The position numbers and the translations under genes were made by a program. Below are positions 35,561 to 46,599 of a stretch of DNA of 64,000 nucleotides, one piece after another. Positions within the stretch are counted from its first letter, which is position 1; each line of letters starts with the position of its first letter. The notes below the pieces were generated by a model. It did no database searches and was not told the origin of the DNA. It was given only the letters and a program-made list of their open reading frames with translations. Source of the stretch: Branchiostoma floridae (Eukaryota; Chordata; Leptocardii; Amphioxiformes; Branchiostomatidae); contig NC_049979.1 of assembly GCF_000003815.2 (NCBI RefSeq), positions 32,196,500 through 32,260,499 on the forward strand, written 5' to 3'.

Positions 35561-37018
35561 GCCAAAACGGACAGAGAGAGAGACAGGCAGGGAGTGAGAC
35601 AGACAGGGAAGCAAGACAGACAGGGAGCCAGGCAGACAGGGTTACAAGCGGACAGGGAGTTAGCAAAACAAGGAGTCAAATAGTGGGCTAGACAGGGAGC
35701 TAGACAGGTTGTCAGAGAGACAGGGGGGCAGACAGACAGGGGGCTAGCAGGGCAGGGAGCCAGACAGACAGGGAGTCCAACAGACTGGGAGTCCGATAGA
35801 CAGGGAGCCAGAGAGACAGGGAGCCAGACAGACAGGAAGACAGACAGACAGGGAGCCAGAGAGACAAGGAGCAAGACAAACGGGAAGTCAGACAGACAGG
35901 GAGTCAGATACGGAACTAGACAGGATAGACCGACAGACAGGGAGCCAAAGACAGGGTGCCACACAGACAAGGAGTCAGGCGGACAGGGTGTCAGACCGGA
36001 AGACAAGGACCCGAACGGCGCCAGACAGACGGGAGCCAGGCAGACAGGGAGTCAGGCAGACAGGGAGTTAGACAGACAGGGAGCCAGACAGACATGAAGC
36101 CAGACAGACATGGTGCCAGACATACAGGGAGTCAGAAAGACAGGGAGTCAGACAAACAGGGAGTCAGAGTCTCAGACAGACAGGGAGTCTGACAGACAGG
36201 GAGTCAGACAGACAGCTTGACAGGATAGAGAGACAGATAGGGAGCCATAGACAGGGTGCCAGCCAGACGGGGAGCCATACAGACAGGGAGTCAGACAGAC
36301 AAGGAGTTAGACAGACAGGGTGTCAGACAGACAAGGAGTCAGACAAACAGGGAGTCAGACAGACAGGGAGCTAGGCAGGGAGCTAGACAGGGAGCTAGAC
36401 AGGGAGCTAGACAGGGAGCTAGACAGGGAGCTAGACAGGGAGCTAGACAGGGAGCTGGACAGGATAGAGTGACAGACAGGGAGCCATAGACCTGGTGCCA
36501 GACAGACAGGAAGCCATACAGACAGCAAGTCAGACAGACAGGGAGTTATACAGACAGGGAGACAGACAGACACGGAGTAGGACAGAAAGGGATTCAGACA
36601 AACAGGGCGTCAGACAGACAGGGAGGGATCTATACAGACAGGGAGCTAGTCAGGGAGCTAGACAGGGAGCTAGACAGGGAGCTGGACAGGATACAGTGAC
36701 AGACAGGGAGCCATAGACCTGGTGCCGGACAGACAGGAAGCCATACAGACAGCAAGTCAGACAGACAGGGAGTTAGACAGACAGGGAGACAGACAGACAC
36801 AAAGTCAGACAGACAGGGAGACAGACAGACTGGGAGCCAGATAGACAGGGAGTCAGCTAGACAAGGATTCAGACATACAGGGAGTCAGACAGACAGGGAG
36901 CCAGAGAGAGAGGGACCGAGACAGACAGGAAGCCAGACAAATAGGGAGCCAGACAGGCAGACAAGGAGCCGAACGGCGCCAGACAGACCGGGGCTCAGAC
37001 AGACCATGAATCAGACAG

Positions 37019-37483
37019 NNNNNNNNNNNNNNNNNNNNNNNNNNNNNNNNNNNNNNNNNNNNNNNNNNNNNNNNNNNNNNNNNNNNNNNNNNNNNNNNNN
37101 NNNNNNNNNNNNNNNNNNNNNNNNNNNNNNNNNNNNNNNNNNNNNNNNNNNNNNNNNNNNNNNNNNNNNNNNNNNNNNNNNNNNNNNNNNNNNNNNNNNN
37201 NNNNNNNNNNNNNNNNNNNNNNNNNNNNNNNNNNNNNNNNNNNNNNNNNNNNNNNNNNNNNNNNNNNNNNNNNNNNNNNNNNNNNNNNNNNNNNNNNNNN
37301 NNNNNNNNNNNNNNNNNNNNNNNNNNNNNNNNNNNNNNNNNNNNNNNNNNNNNNNNNNNNNNNNNNNNNNNNNNNNNNNNNNNNNNNNNNNNNNNNNNNN
37401 NNNNNNNNNNNNNNNNNNNNNNNNNNNNNNNNNNNNNNNNNNNNNNNNNNNNNNNNNNNNNNNNNNNNNNNNNNNNNNNNNNN
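37019..37483. other. Assembly gap (465 N) in satellite
   Basis: Run of N. Confidence 1.
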
Positions 37484-38811
37484 CAAGTCAGACAGACAGT
37501 GAGTTAGACAGACGGGGGGGCAGACAGTCACAGAATCAGCCAGACAGGGAGTCAGACAGACTGGGAGCCAGATAGACAGGGAGTCAGATAGACAAGGATT
37601 CAGACATACAGGGAGTCAGACAGACAGGGAGCCAGAGAGAGAGGGGCCGAGACAGACAGGAAGCCAGACAAATAGGGAGCCAGACAGGCAGACAAGGAGC
37701 CGAACGGCGCCAGACAGACAGGGGGCCAGACAGACAATGAATCAGACAGAAAGGAAGTTAGACAGACAGGGAGCAAGATAGACAGGGAGCCAGACAGGCA
37801 TTCAGCGGGACAGACATGGGCCAGACAGACAGGGAGTCAGACAGACAGGAAGCAAGCCGGATAGGGAGCTAGACAGACAGGGAGCTAGACAGGGAGCTAG
37901 ACAGGGAGCTAGACAGGGAGCTGGACAGGATAGAGTGACAGACAGGGAGCCATAGACCTGGTGCCAGACAGACAGGAAGCCATACAGAGCGCAGTGTCAG
38001 ACATACAGGGAGTTAGACAGACAGGAATCAGACAGACACGGCGTCAGACAAACAGGGAGTCAGGCAGACAGGGAGTTAGACAGACAGGGATTCAGACAGA
38101 CAGGGAGTCGGACAAACAGTGAGCAAAACAAACAGAGTGCCAGACAGATAGGTTGCCAGGCAGACAGGAAGACAGGAAGCCAGACAGACAAGGTGCCAGA
38201 CAGACATGAAGTCAGACAGACAGGGAGTCAGACAGGCAGGGAGTTAGACAGGTAAGGAGTCAGACAGACAGGATGCCAGAAAGATGGGAAGAAAGCTAGA
38301 CAGGGAGCCAGAAAGACAAGGTGCCAGAGAGACAGAAAGTCAGACTGACATGGAGCCAGACTAACAGGAGGCCAAAAAAAAGGGAGCCAGACAGACATGG
38401 AGCCAGACAGACAGGGACCTAGACAGACAGGAAGCCAGACAGACATTGTGCCAGACAGACAGGGAGTGAGACAGACAGGGAGTGAGACAGACAGGGAGTC
38501 AAACACACACGGAGTCAGACAGACAGGGAGTGAGACAGACAGGGAACCAGACAGACAGGGAGCTAGACAGGGAGCTAGAAAGTGGGCCCGACAGGGAGCT
38601 AGACAGGGAGCTAGACAGATAGCTAGAAAGGATAGAGTTGCAGACAGGGAGCCATAGACCTGGTTTCAGATAGACAGGGAGTCACTCAGACAGCGAGTCA
38701 GACACACAGGGAGTTAGACAGACAGGGTGCCAGACAGACAGGGAATCAGACAGACAGGGCATCAGGCAGACCGGGTGCCAGGTAGACAGGGAATCAGTCA
38801 GACAGGGAATC

Positions 38812-39290
38812 NNNNNNNNNNNNNNNNNNNNNNNNNNNNNNNNNNNNNNNNNNNNNNNNNNNNNNNNNNNNNNNNNNNNNNNNNNNNNNNNNNNNNNNNN
38901 NNNNNNNNNNNNNNNNNNNNNNNNNNNNNNNNNNNNNNNNNNNNNNNNNNNNNNNNNNNNNNNNNNNNNNNNNNNNNNNNNNNNNNNNNNNNNNNNNNNN
39001 NNNNNNNNNNNNNNNNNNNNNNNNNNNNNNNNNNNNNNNNNNNNNNNNNNNNNNNNNNNNNNNNNNNNNNNNNNNNNNNNNNNNNNNNNNNNNNNNNNNN
39101 NNNNNNNNNNNNNNNNNNNNNNNNNNNNNNNNNNNNNNNNNNNNNNNNNNNNNNNNNNNNNNNNNNNNNNNNNNNNNNNNNNNNNNNNNNNNNNNNNNNN
39201 NNNNNNNNNNNNNNNNNNNNNNNNNNNNNNNNNNNNNNNNNNNNNNNNNNNNNNNNNNNNNNNNNNNNNNNNNNNNNNNNNNNNNNNNNN
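38812..39290. other. Assembly gap (479 N) in satellite
   Basis: Run of N. The repeat variant differs on the two sides (gacagggaatc before, gaagcagacagacagg after). Confidence 1.
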
Positions 39291-39941
39291 AAGCAGACAG
39301 AGATGGAAGCAGACAGACAGGGTTGCAGACAGACAGTAAAACGATCAGACAGTGTTGCAGACAGACAGGGATTCGGACAGACAGGGAATCAGACAGGATT
39401 GTAGACAGACAGGGTTGCAGACAAACAGGGAAGCAGTCAGGGAAGCAGACAGATATGGAAACAGACAGATAGGGTTGCACACAGATACGGAAGCAGACAG
39501 GGAAGCAGACAGATATGGAAGCAGGCAGACATCGAAGCAGACAGACAGGGTGGTGGACAGACAGGGAAGCAGATAGACAGGAAACAGACAGACAGGGAAG
39601 CAGACAGACAGGAAAACATACAGACAGGGAAGCAGACAGACAGGAAAGCAGACAGACAGGGAAGCAGACAGACATGGAAGCAGACAGACAGGGAAGCAGA
39701 CAGACAGGGAAGCAGACAGACAGGGTTGCATACAGACAGGGAAGCAGACAAACATAAGGGCAGATAGACAGTGCAGCATACAGACAAGGGAGGCCGACAG
39801 ACAAGAAAGCAGACATGCATGAAAACAGGTAATCAGACAGACATGGTAGCAGATAGACAGGGAGGCATACAGACAGATAAGCAGACAGACATTGAAGCTG
39901 GGTGGCAGACAGATTGGGATTCTAACAGACAGTGAAGCAGG

Positions 39942-40320
39942 CAGATACTCATATGCAATGGAACACAGACCGATTTTATTAACTAGAACAAATGCAGAAA
40001 AGAGCTTGCATACCACCACAGATACCAACTATACTGTATATTCATTGTGATTGAACACAGACTGACATATAACTAAAACAAATTCAGAAAAAACATCTTG
40101 TCATACTATCACAGGGAGCAACTTTACTGGAAATTCATGTGTGATAAAAACGCGGACTATCAATTAACTAGAACAAATCCAGAAAGAAAAACTTCTCGCA
40201 ATTAGACTGGATATTCATATGCGATAGGGCACATACAAACTGTCAATTAATCTCCGAACAAATGCTGAAAAATGTTGACATATGGATAGGAACTTTATTT
40301 GATATTTATATGCGATTGAT
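39942..40320. repeat. Four degenerate copies of an approx. 90-bp unit
   Basis: tattcatatgcaatggaaca, ttaactagaacaaatgcaga and similar segments recur from about 39946, 40037, 40131 and 40210. The array directly abuts the end of the 16-bp satellite. Confidence 0.7.
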
Positions 40321-40738
40321 CTTCTTATAGACTGTGTACGTTTGCCTTCAACCCTATCCATACTGGGCTTTTTTGGCATTCCCTGGCCTGGGGGGGGGGG
40401 GGATGGGCTTTCGACCCCTTCCGTATTTTCAAAGCAGCTTACTGTACAATTACCAAATTTGGAGGGGATGATATGCTCGGCGAGTTTTATGATTCCTGAA
40501 ATTTTTATCTCATTATGACGTAATAGAACGTGATTATGACGCCATTAATTTTTTTGTGCTAAAATGGGGAATTCCCATAATACCTAAGTATTTCACACAA
40601 AAAGTTACCAACAAAGGTTTGTTATCGATACTTTAGTGTTTTAAGACTTATGTTGTCAAAAACCGACACAACGACGTCAAAATGACGTCATCTGTAGTTT
40701 ATCTAGCCGCCATCTTGGATTATCAACCTTAAATCTCC

Positions 40739-41710
40739 TTAACCCTCAAACCACCGTATGGGGTCAAAACTGACCCCAGGCGTATATCAATGTGTGCCAT
40801 TATGTCATTTCTGGTCGAAAACAAATTTCCTTTCAGGACTTTGTTTGTATATCTGTCCTATAACTTCTTATACGTTTTTACCGAGATTGACTCATTGTAG
40901 ATTAAGTTATCCTCGAAAGTTTATGCATGGTCCAGTGGGGTCAAAACTGACCCCAGCATTTTTTTAAACAAACTTTTGCGTCCCGCACTTAAACTACTTA
41001 TTGCAGGATCACGAAATTTTCAGAGAATGATTTACATGTAAGCCAAAATTATTGTAGCAACTTTTGTGCCATTATCATGTCATATGACGGCATTATGACG
41101 TCATCTAGGTAATATCAGCCGCCATCTTGGATTTTGACTGATGACGTCATCAAATTAGCATAAATTACGAATATGGAGTCCTGAAATTTATGTTGAATTT
41201 TATAAGATGTGATAAACAATTGATATTTGCCAAGAAAACCTTAAAACTTAAATGTTTAATACAAAATTAGAAAATTTTGTAATAAATATTTCTGTCAGAA
41301 TTCCGTTGCCATGGCAACATAAAAAATTATGAACATGCTTTGTTCACTGAAAATGTTTGCTATCAACATTTTCTAAAAAAATGACCAAGTTTGGTGGCCC
41401 TGGCATAAGCCATTCAGGCGCTATATGGCATTGAAGTTGGTACAGGCATCAAAAACCTCCTTCCCGGTCTGAATAGCGTTGGTGCAAAATGTGGTCCTCA
41501 TGATCTTTTGCATAAATTATGATAATGAGCTTGAGGTATTCTTACCTTATCATGTCAGACGGTCCCACATAGATTAATGAAACTATACATATATAAAAAT
41601 TAGAAAAAGATTCACACAAAAAACTGTATTTGTACAAAACGTTTTGGGGTCAGTTTTGACCCCATACGGTAATCTACGTCACAAAAAAGCTACGGTGGTT
41701 TGAGGGTTAA
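40739..41710 (+). mobile_element. E-family MITE, complete, TTAA-flanked
   Basis: TTAA at both ends (40739-40742, 41707-41710) and terminal inverted repeat CCCTCAAACCACCGTA. This is the signature of piggyBac-type insertion. Three GGGGTCA...TGACCCC dyads lie at 40760-40777, 40937-40954 and 41646-41663. The core has TGACGTCA 41096-41103, GCCGCCATCTTGG 41118-41130, TGACGTCA 41142-41149 and GTTGCCATGGCAAC 41305-41318. At about 970 bp with no transposase frame it is non-autonomous. Confidence 0.85.
41305..41318. promoter_or_regulatory. Perfect RFX X-box palindrome in E element
   Basis: GTTGCCATGGCAAC, 163 bp after the second CRE of the same element. Confidence 0.35.
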
Positions 41711-42577
41711 ACCTTAAGATACATTTTCAACATCTAACGCTAAAACTCCATTAAAATAGATTAAAAACATTCACATGAATGTTTTCTGTATGAAAATACC
41801 AAGTAGTGATAAAATCTGAGTGAAAATAAGCTGGTTATACTTTCCGTCATGATATTGTCGGCCAGTACGTCATCTCATTAGCATAATTTATGAATGTTTA
41901 ATTATGAATGTTCAACTAAGATGTGTTAGATATTAAAGATATATAAAAAGTTAAGTTTATCAAGAAAATGTGAAAATCCCATTATTTAAACCAAAACTAG
42001 TGTTTTTTTTCAAATTTGCCTTTCAGAAACCAAGGCAACACGAAAAATTATAAACTTTTTTATGGTAAATTGTTGCCAACAATATTTTAGGAAAACTCAC
42101 TAAGTTTGGTTGTTTTTTACAAGGAAGGCAATATTTTTTTAGATGTGGCATTTACTGTTGTAAATGATATTCCTGTTGATAATGCTTGAGCAAAGAAAGC
42201 AAACTAATGTGCTTTTAACGAATAGATATTCATTGATAGTATTAAATTGTTAGTAATTCAGTGAGAAAAAAGTAATTTTTGAATATATTTGTCAATCGTG
42301 ACATAAATGAAGAATAGAATTTAATTTAACCCTATCTAGACCGGGCTTTTTGGGGATACCTGGGACCGGGGGGGGACTCTTTTGACCCCCCCTTCGTAAT
42401 TTCAAAACCACCTGAGTAACGATAACCAAATTTGGAGGGGATGATGTACTAGTAAAGTTTTATATTTTCTGTAAGTTTGGTATCGTTATGACATAATATG
42501 ACGTAATTATGACGTCATAAAGTCATATTTGAGGCTAAAATCGTCTAAATATGAAATTTCCGCTATACTTAAAGGTA

Positions 42578-43179
42578 TTAACCCTCAAGCACCCGACCTT
42601 TTTTTTTGCGACTAAAATGACCGAGTGGGGTCCAAACGGACCCCAAAATGTTTTGTTCATAACATCTCAGTTCCAATTCCTATCGGTGATCATTGTGCAT
42701 ACATTGCTTCATCAATGTAAGAGGAATATTTTGACATGTTAAGGTGTTGCTAATTCCACCTCATTATCATAATTTATGCAAAAGATCAGAAGGACCATGT
42801 TTTGCACTAAACCCATTCTGACCAGAGACGGGAATTTTGAGGACCTCAGCAAGCTTTATGTCGCATAACCCATGAACGGCTAGTGCTGAAGATACGAAAC
42901 TTGGTAATATATCACTAAATATTGTTAGCAAAATATTTTTGTCAATAAAGTAAATTTATCATTATTTAGGGTTGCCATGGCACGGACTGATTCCAGACTT
43001 TCTTTACAGCTTTCACAGTATGGTACCAATTTTCATAAAAAACTTAGGAGAAGGTATAGAAGATATTGGCTGACAAAGTCACGGAAGGATTTTTTCGTCA
43101 GATAAAAAAATGTTCAAATGGTACTTCAAAATTTACCCCTGGGGTCCAAATGGACCCCACTCGGGTGTTTGGGGGTTAA
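42578..43179 (+). mobile_element. Short E-family MITE nested in F, TTAA-flanked
   Basis: TTAA at 42578-42581 and 43176-43179, ends CCCTCAAGCACCCGA... and ...TCGGGTGTTTGGGGG. Dyads GGGGTCC...GGACCCC at 42627-42644 and 43141-43158. Contains the partial X-box GTTGCCATGGCA at 42971-42982. The matching site in 45699-46599 reads ggtattaaacaaaacgatg, with a single TTAA and no insertion. Confidence 0.85.
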
Positions 43180-43374
43180 AGAAAACGATGACTATAAAGG
43201 TTATCTTATTGGTGTCTAAGTCTGCCAAGTCTTTTGTTGCCAATGACGACGACACTGACGCCAATATGACGTCAGGAAATGACTTTTTTTCACAGAATTG
43301 TTGCTAACAATATTTTAGGAAAAGTCACCAAGTTTTGTAGTCCTAGCAGACGTCGTTCGGCAGTTATACGACGT

Positions 43375-43793
43375 GGGACTACGTGGGACCGCGTAGCGCA
43401 GTGGGACCGTGTTCGCCCCGTGACCGAGAGGTTGCGGGTTCGAATCCGCCTGCCGTGTTACCGATCTTGTGCCCTGGGGAAAGGCACTTTACACGGCTTT
43501 CCTCACTATACTCAGGTTAAAATGAGTACCTAGCTTTGGCTCACGGTGATTTACATCATTCACCCGGACGGGAGACCTGGCGCATATGAAAGGGTATATC
43601 ACCCCGTAAGGGGTGGTATAACCCCGTCATGTGTAAACATGTGCGAACATGTGCGATCACGTCGACCGATGATGTATGTTCGTCTGCATCTCTGTGGATC
43701 TGCCGCTACCAGCCCAAAGCTGCCTACAGGTAGATCCGTGTAATGAGTTGTATCATTGGCAAATAAATAAATAAATAAATAAAATAAAATAAA
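43375..43793 (+). mobile_element. tRNA-derived SINE, well preserved
   Basis: Box A TAGCGCAGTGGG (43394-43405) and box B GGTTCGAATCC (43437-43447) have the spacing of an internal Pol III promoter. A tRNA-unrelated body follows (ggcactttacacggctttcc and so on), with an (AAAT)n-rich tail at 43761-43793. It sits inside the F element at 42326-43844; the empty sister sites read gttatacgacgtcaaagt. A clear target duplication is not visible. Confidence 0.88.
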
Positions 43794-44038
43794 GTTGGCG
43801 CAGGCACTTTTAGCCACCCCCCCCCCCCGTCTAGATAGGGTTAAGTTCTTATCGACGAAAAGTATAAAAATTAGGGATTTACAATGATATTCGAAGCCAA
43901 TCTTATAAAATGAAATAAAAAAATCACCTCCATAACACCAGAAATCAAACGCGTTAGGGTAAAAATTCCCGAAAATCGACCATTTATCTTAAAATGACAA
44001 AATTAAGTCATTGGTGATTAAAAGGGATTCGTACGTCC

Positions 44039-44986
44039 TTAACCCTCATCCGACCGTATGGGGTCATTTTTGACCCCAGACGTATATTTTAATCTGCCAT
44101 AGCAGCATTTTTCATCAGAGAAAAAATTCCTTCCACGAATTTGTTTATATATATGTCTTACAACATCTACCAATTTTTCGCCGAGTTTTGACCATTATTG
44201 TATAAGCTATACTTGAAAGTTTGTGTCTTGTTCGGTGGGGTCAAAAATGACCCCAGCCAATTATGAATCATTAATCACATAAATATCAAGACATTTCAAT
44301 GAAATAACAGGCATTCCTCATCATTGCTATTACAGTAACAAGTTATAGTTGCTTAGATGAGTAAACACCGAATATTTTCAAAGAAATTTAGTATTTTAGT
44401 GTAAAACACAGTTTTTCGACATTCTGCATAAATTATGATAATACACACTAATTACCAATGCTAATGAAAGTGAAAATGTTTCTAATTAATTAAAAAACAC
44501 TATATGGACAGAATGTGCAGAAGGAACCTACAAGAAAGATCTTTGCGGGAAAATAGACGAGTTATTGTATGTATGTGTTTAGATGACGGAATATGGTGCA
44601 TAATTAAGTAATAAATTCGTTACGTTTCACAAATATTGTATTTTTTCTTGTTAAATAACATTATTATGCTATCAGTATTATTTCATCATCACAATTATTG
44701 TTTAGAAATTGATAAGACAAAACATTGTTTAAGTAAGTTGAGTATAGTAGATTTTCAGAGCAAATGTGGTTTCTCCTCATTTTCTGCATAAATTATGATA
44801 ATGAGTAATAACTACAGACACCAAAACTTGTCAAAATTTTTTTTCATAGATTAGTGAAACAGTAAATACATTGAAATGACAAAATAAGCCAGCAGAAATA
44901 TGTCTATGAGCAAAACAAAATGGGGTCAAAAATGACCCCGTACGGTCAGATTCGTCGTAAAAATGTAACGGTCGGATGAGGGTTAA
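44039..44986 (+). mobile_element. E-type MITE with a different interior
   Basis: TTAA at 44039-44042 and 44983-44986, ends CCCTCATCCGACCGTA. Dyads GGGGTCA-N4-TGACCCC at 44060-44077, 44237-44254 and 44922-44939. Unlike the other complete copies it has no TGACGTCA, YY1-type or X-box motif; its interior repeats tgcataaattatgataat instead. Confidence 0.85.
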
Positions 44987-45089
44987 TACTGTGTTCATTT
45001 TCAAATATATTGCAGTAATTTTGGCCTCCTCTAATCTGCCGGGAAATAATACCCTTGCAAACGACCACCATGTTGCTGTGTTTGCTCAG

Positions 45090-45390
45090 TGCATGACCAT
45101 TGGCCACTTCTAGGTACTGAACTACGCTCACTGCGGCTGCATCTCTTCTTCCGAGGCTACAAACATTGAGTTTCGGCACGTTTGACTTATTGACTCAATA
45201 AGCGAAGCAGAGATTACGGGGATCCCCTAGCCCATTGAATCGTTTGATCCAATCACGTATGGCGGGGTCTTTTACGTGTCCTAGGTGTGGCCCTCCCAAA
45301 CACGGGATCTCCATTTTACCTTCGAAATTCTGTCCCAGGATGGCCCTAGCCGAAGCTAGGTATTTATCTTTAAAATGACACAATGTACCT
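45090..45390 (-). mobile_element. Degraded SINE 3' part
   Basis: On the minus strand: aaatacctagcttcggctag, then gtaaaatggagatcccgtgt and ggccacacct. This matches the downstream part of the SINE at 100-345 and, more weakly, the body of the SINE at 43375. Two minus-strand frames here are fortuitous. Confidence 0.5.
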
Positions 45391-45698
45391 ACAAGGTGCC
45401 AATGAAAGCAGCTAGCGTCACCGTAGTCCGTCCCTATAAAACATTCAGTACGCGTTTATCTTAAAAGCAGAAAGTGCCCTACAATTTTCAACTAAACGTC
45501 GGTTGTCTCAAAATTATTGCAGTAGTAGGAAACATGGCAAGTCCAAGATATCTTTAAAGCGAAACTATAATGTAAAGCATTGCAATTTTAGTTAGAGTTG
45601 CTTGGTGGCCCTTTTGGTTATTAACATAGAACTTCTAAAACTGCAATCTTTAATGATTGCAGTTATATCGAAGACTGCAAGGGGGCACTATTGATGCA
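45391..45698. other. No recognisable gene
   Basis: Short spacer between repeats. Nothing was identified. Confidence 0.5.
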
Positions 45699-46599
45699 TT
45701 AAACCTATCTAGACCGGGCTTTTTTGGGATTCCTGGGACGGGGGGGGGGGCTCATTTGACCCCCCCCTTCGTAATTTCAAAACGGCTTGGGTTACGATCA
45801 CCAAATTTGGAGGGGATGATGTACTAGTGAAGTTTCGTATCTTTATGACGTATTATGACGTAATTATGACGTCATAATGTCATATTTTGGGCTAAAATCA
45901 TCTAAATATGAAATGTCCGCTATACTTACAGGTATTAAACAAAACGATGACTACAAAGGTTATATTATTGGTGTCTAAGTCTGCCAAGTCTTTTGTTGCC
46001 AATGACGACGACACTAACGCCTATAAGACGTCAGAAAATGACGTCATTTGTCCGCCATCTTGGATCGACAAGCTTGAATTTTCTAAAATACTACTTTTTC
46101 CACATATAACCCCAAAACCCAATAGAAGTGGACTAAAAAGTTTCAAGTGATTGTGTTTTGTAAGAAAATAAAAGATTTTGACGGTATTTGAGTAAAAATA
46201 ACATGTATTTATCGTTGAAAATGTCATTGTCCGCCATCTTGGATTTTGACCCATGACGTCATCAAATTAGCATAAATTATGAATATTTAATTAGTAATGT
46301 AACTTAAAATTACACAGGATGTTAATGATATAGATAAATAAGTTTGGTCTAGCAATAAAACCATGAAATCCCATATTTCAAACTGAAATTAGTAAATTTG
46401 GTAAAATATGCCTGTCAGAAACCCGTTGCCATGGCAACAGGAAAAATCACAAACTAAATTTTTTTTCTTAAATTGTTGCAAACAATATTTTAGGAAAAGT
46501 CACCAAGTTTCGTAGTCCTAGCATACGTCGTTCGGCAGTTATAGGACGTCAAAGTCGGCGCGGGCACTTTTAGCCCCCCACGGGTCTAGATAGGGTTAA
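45699..46599 (+). mobile_element. F-family MITE, complete, uninterrupted
   Basis: TTAA at 45699-45702 and 46596-46599, ends ACCTATCTAGACCGGGC and GGGTCTAGATAGGG. G11 at 45740-45750. Core: TGACGTCA 45867-45874 and 46039-46046, CCGCCATCTTGG 46052-46063 and again 46231-46242, TGACGTCA 46254-46261, GTTGCCATGGCAAC 46425-46438. It serves as the empty-site reference for the E element and SINE in 42326-43844. Confidence 0.88.
46425..46438. promoter_or_regulatory. Perfect RFX X-box palindrome in F element
   Basis: GTTGCCATGGCAAC at the same relative place as in the E elements. Confidence 0.35.

Larger units (their letters stand above)
31571..39940. repeat. GACAGACAGG satellite, 16-bp unit, approx. 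8.4 kb
   Basis: Tandem copies of gacagacagggagYca (16 bp), with many point variants and unsized gaps. The last 650 bp use a gaagcagacagacagg variant. A marker, GAACGGC(G/A)CC, recurs at about 32450, 32993, 33658, 34210, 34513, 34850, 36013, 36970 and 37700. A longer block (aagtgggctagacaggga...) recurs at about 32868, 33902, 35685 and 38578, so higher-order duplication has occurred. The unit lacks stops in all six frames, giving long artificial frames of TDRQG or SLSVWLPVC type. None is a credible gene. Confidence 0.97.
40347..42115 (+). mobile_element. F-family MITE carrying an E element
   Basis: Left end CAACCCTATCCATACTGGGC, then G13 at 40390-40402. Contains TGACGTCA at 40683-40690 and AGCCGCCATCTTGG at 40705-40718. 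It is interrupted by the E element at 40739-41710 and resumes after it; the right terminus is missing (about 42115). Confidence 0.65.
42326..43844 (+). mobile_element. F-family MITE with a nested E element and SINE
   Basis: TTAACCCTATCTAGACCGGG at the left, TCTAGATAGGGTTAA at the right, TTAA at both ends. It has a G8 run near the left end and C12 at 43817-43828 near the right. An E element occupies 42578-43179 and a SINE 43375-43793; without them it would be about 0.5 kb. Sister copies at 45699 and 50515 lack both insertions. Confidence 0.85.

Noticed and set aside
31528-39830. Many long open frames (up to about 300 codons) rich in TDRQG or SLSVWLPVC repeats
   Set aside because: They follow from a 16-bp unit without stops; every frame on both strands is open, and some run through N gaps.
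31571-39940. G-quadruplex array in the satellite
   Set aside because: GGG tracts are about 13 nt apart, longer than usual loop limits.
44946-45383. Two adjacent minus-strand frames suggesting a small gene
   Set aside because: The sequence aligns with SINE bodies at 100-345 and 43375-43793, and the frames are fortuitous.
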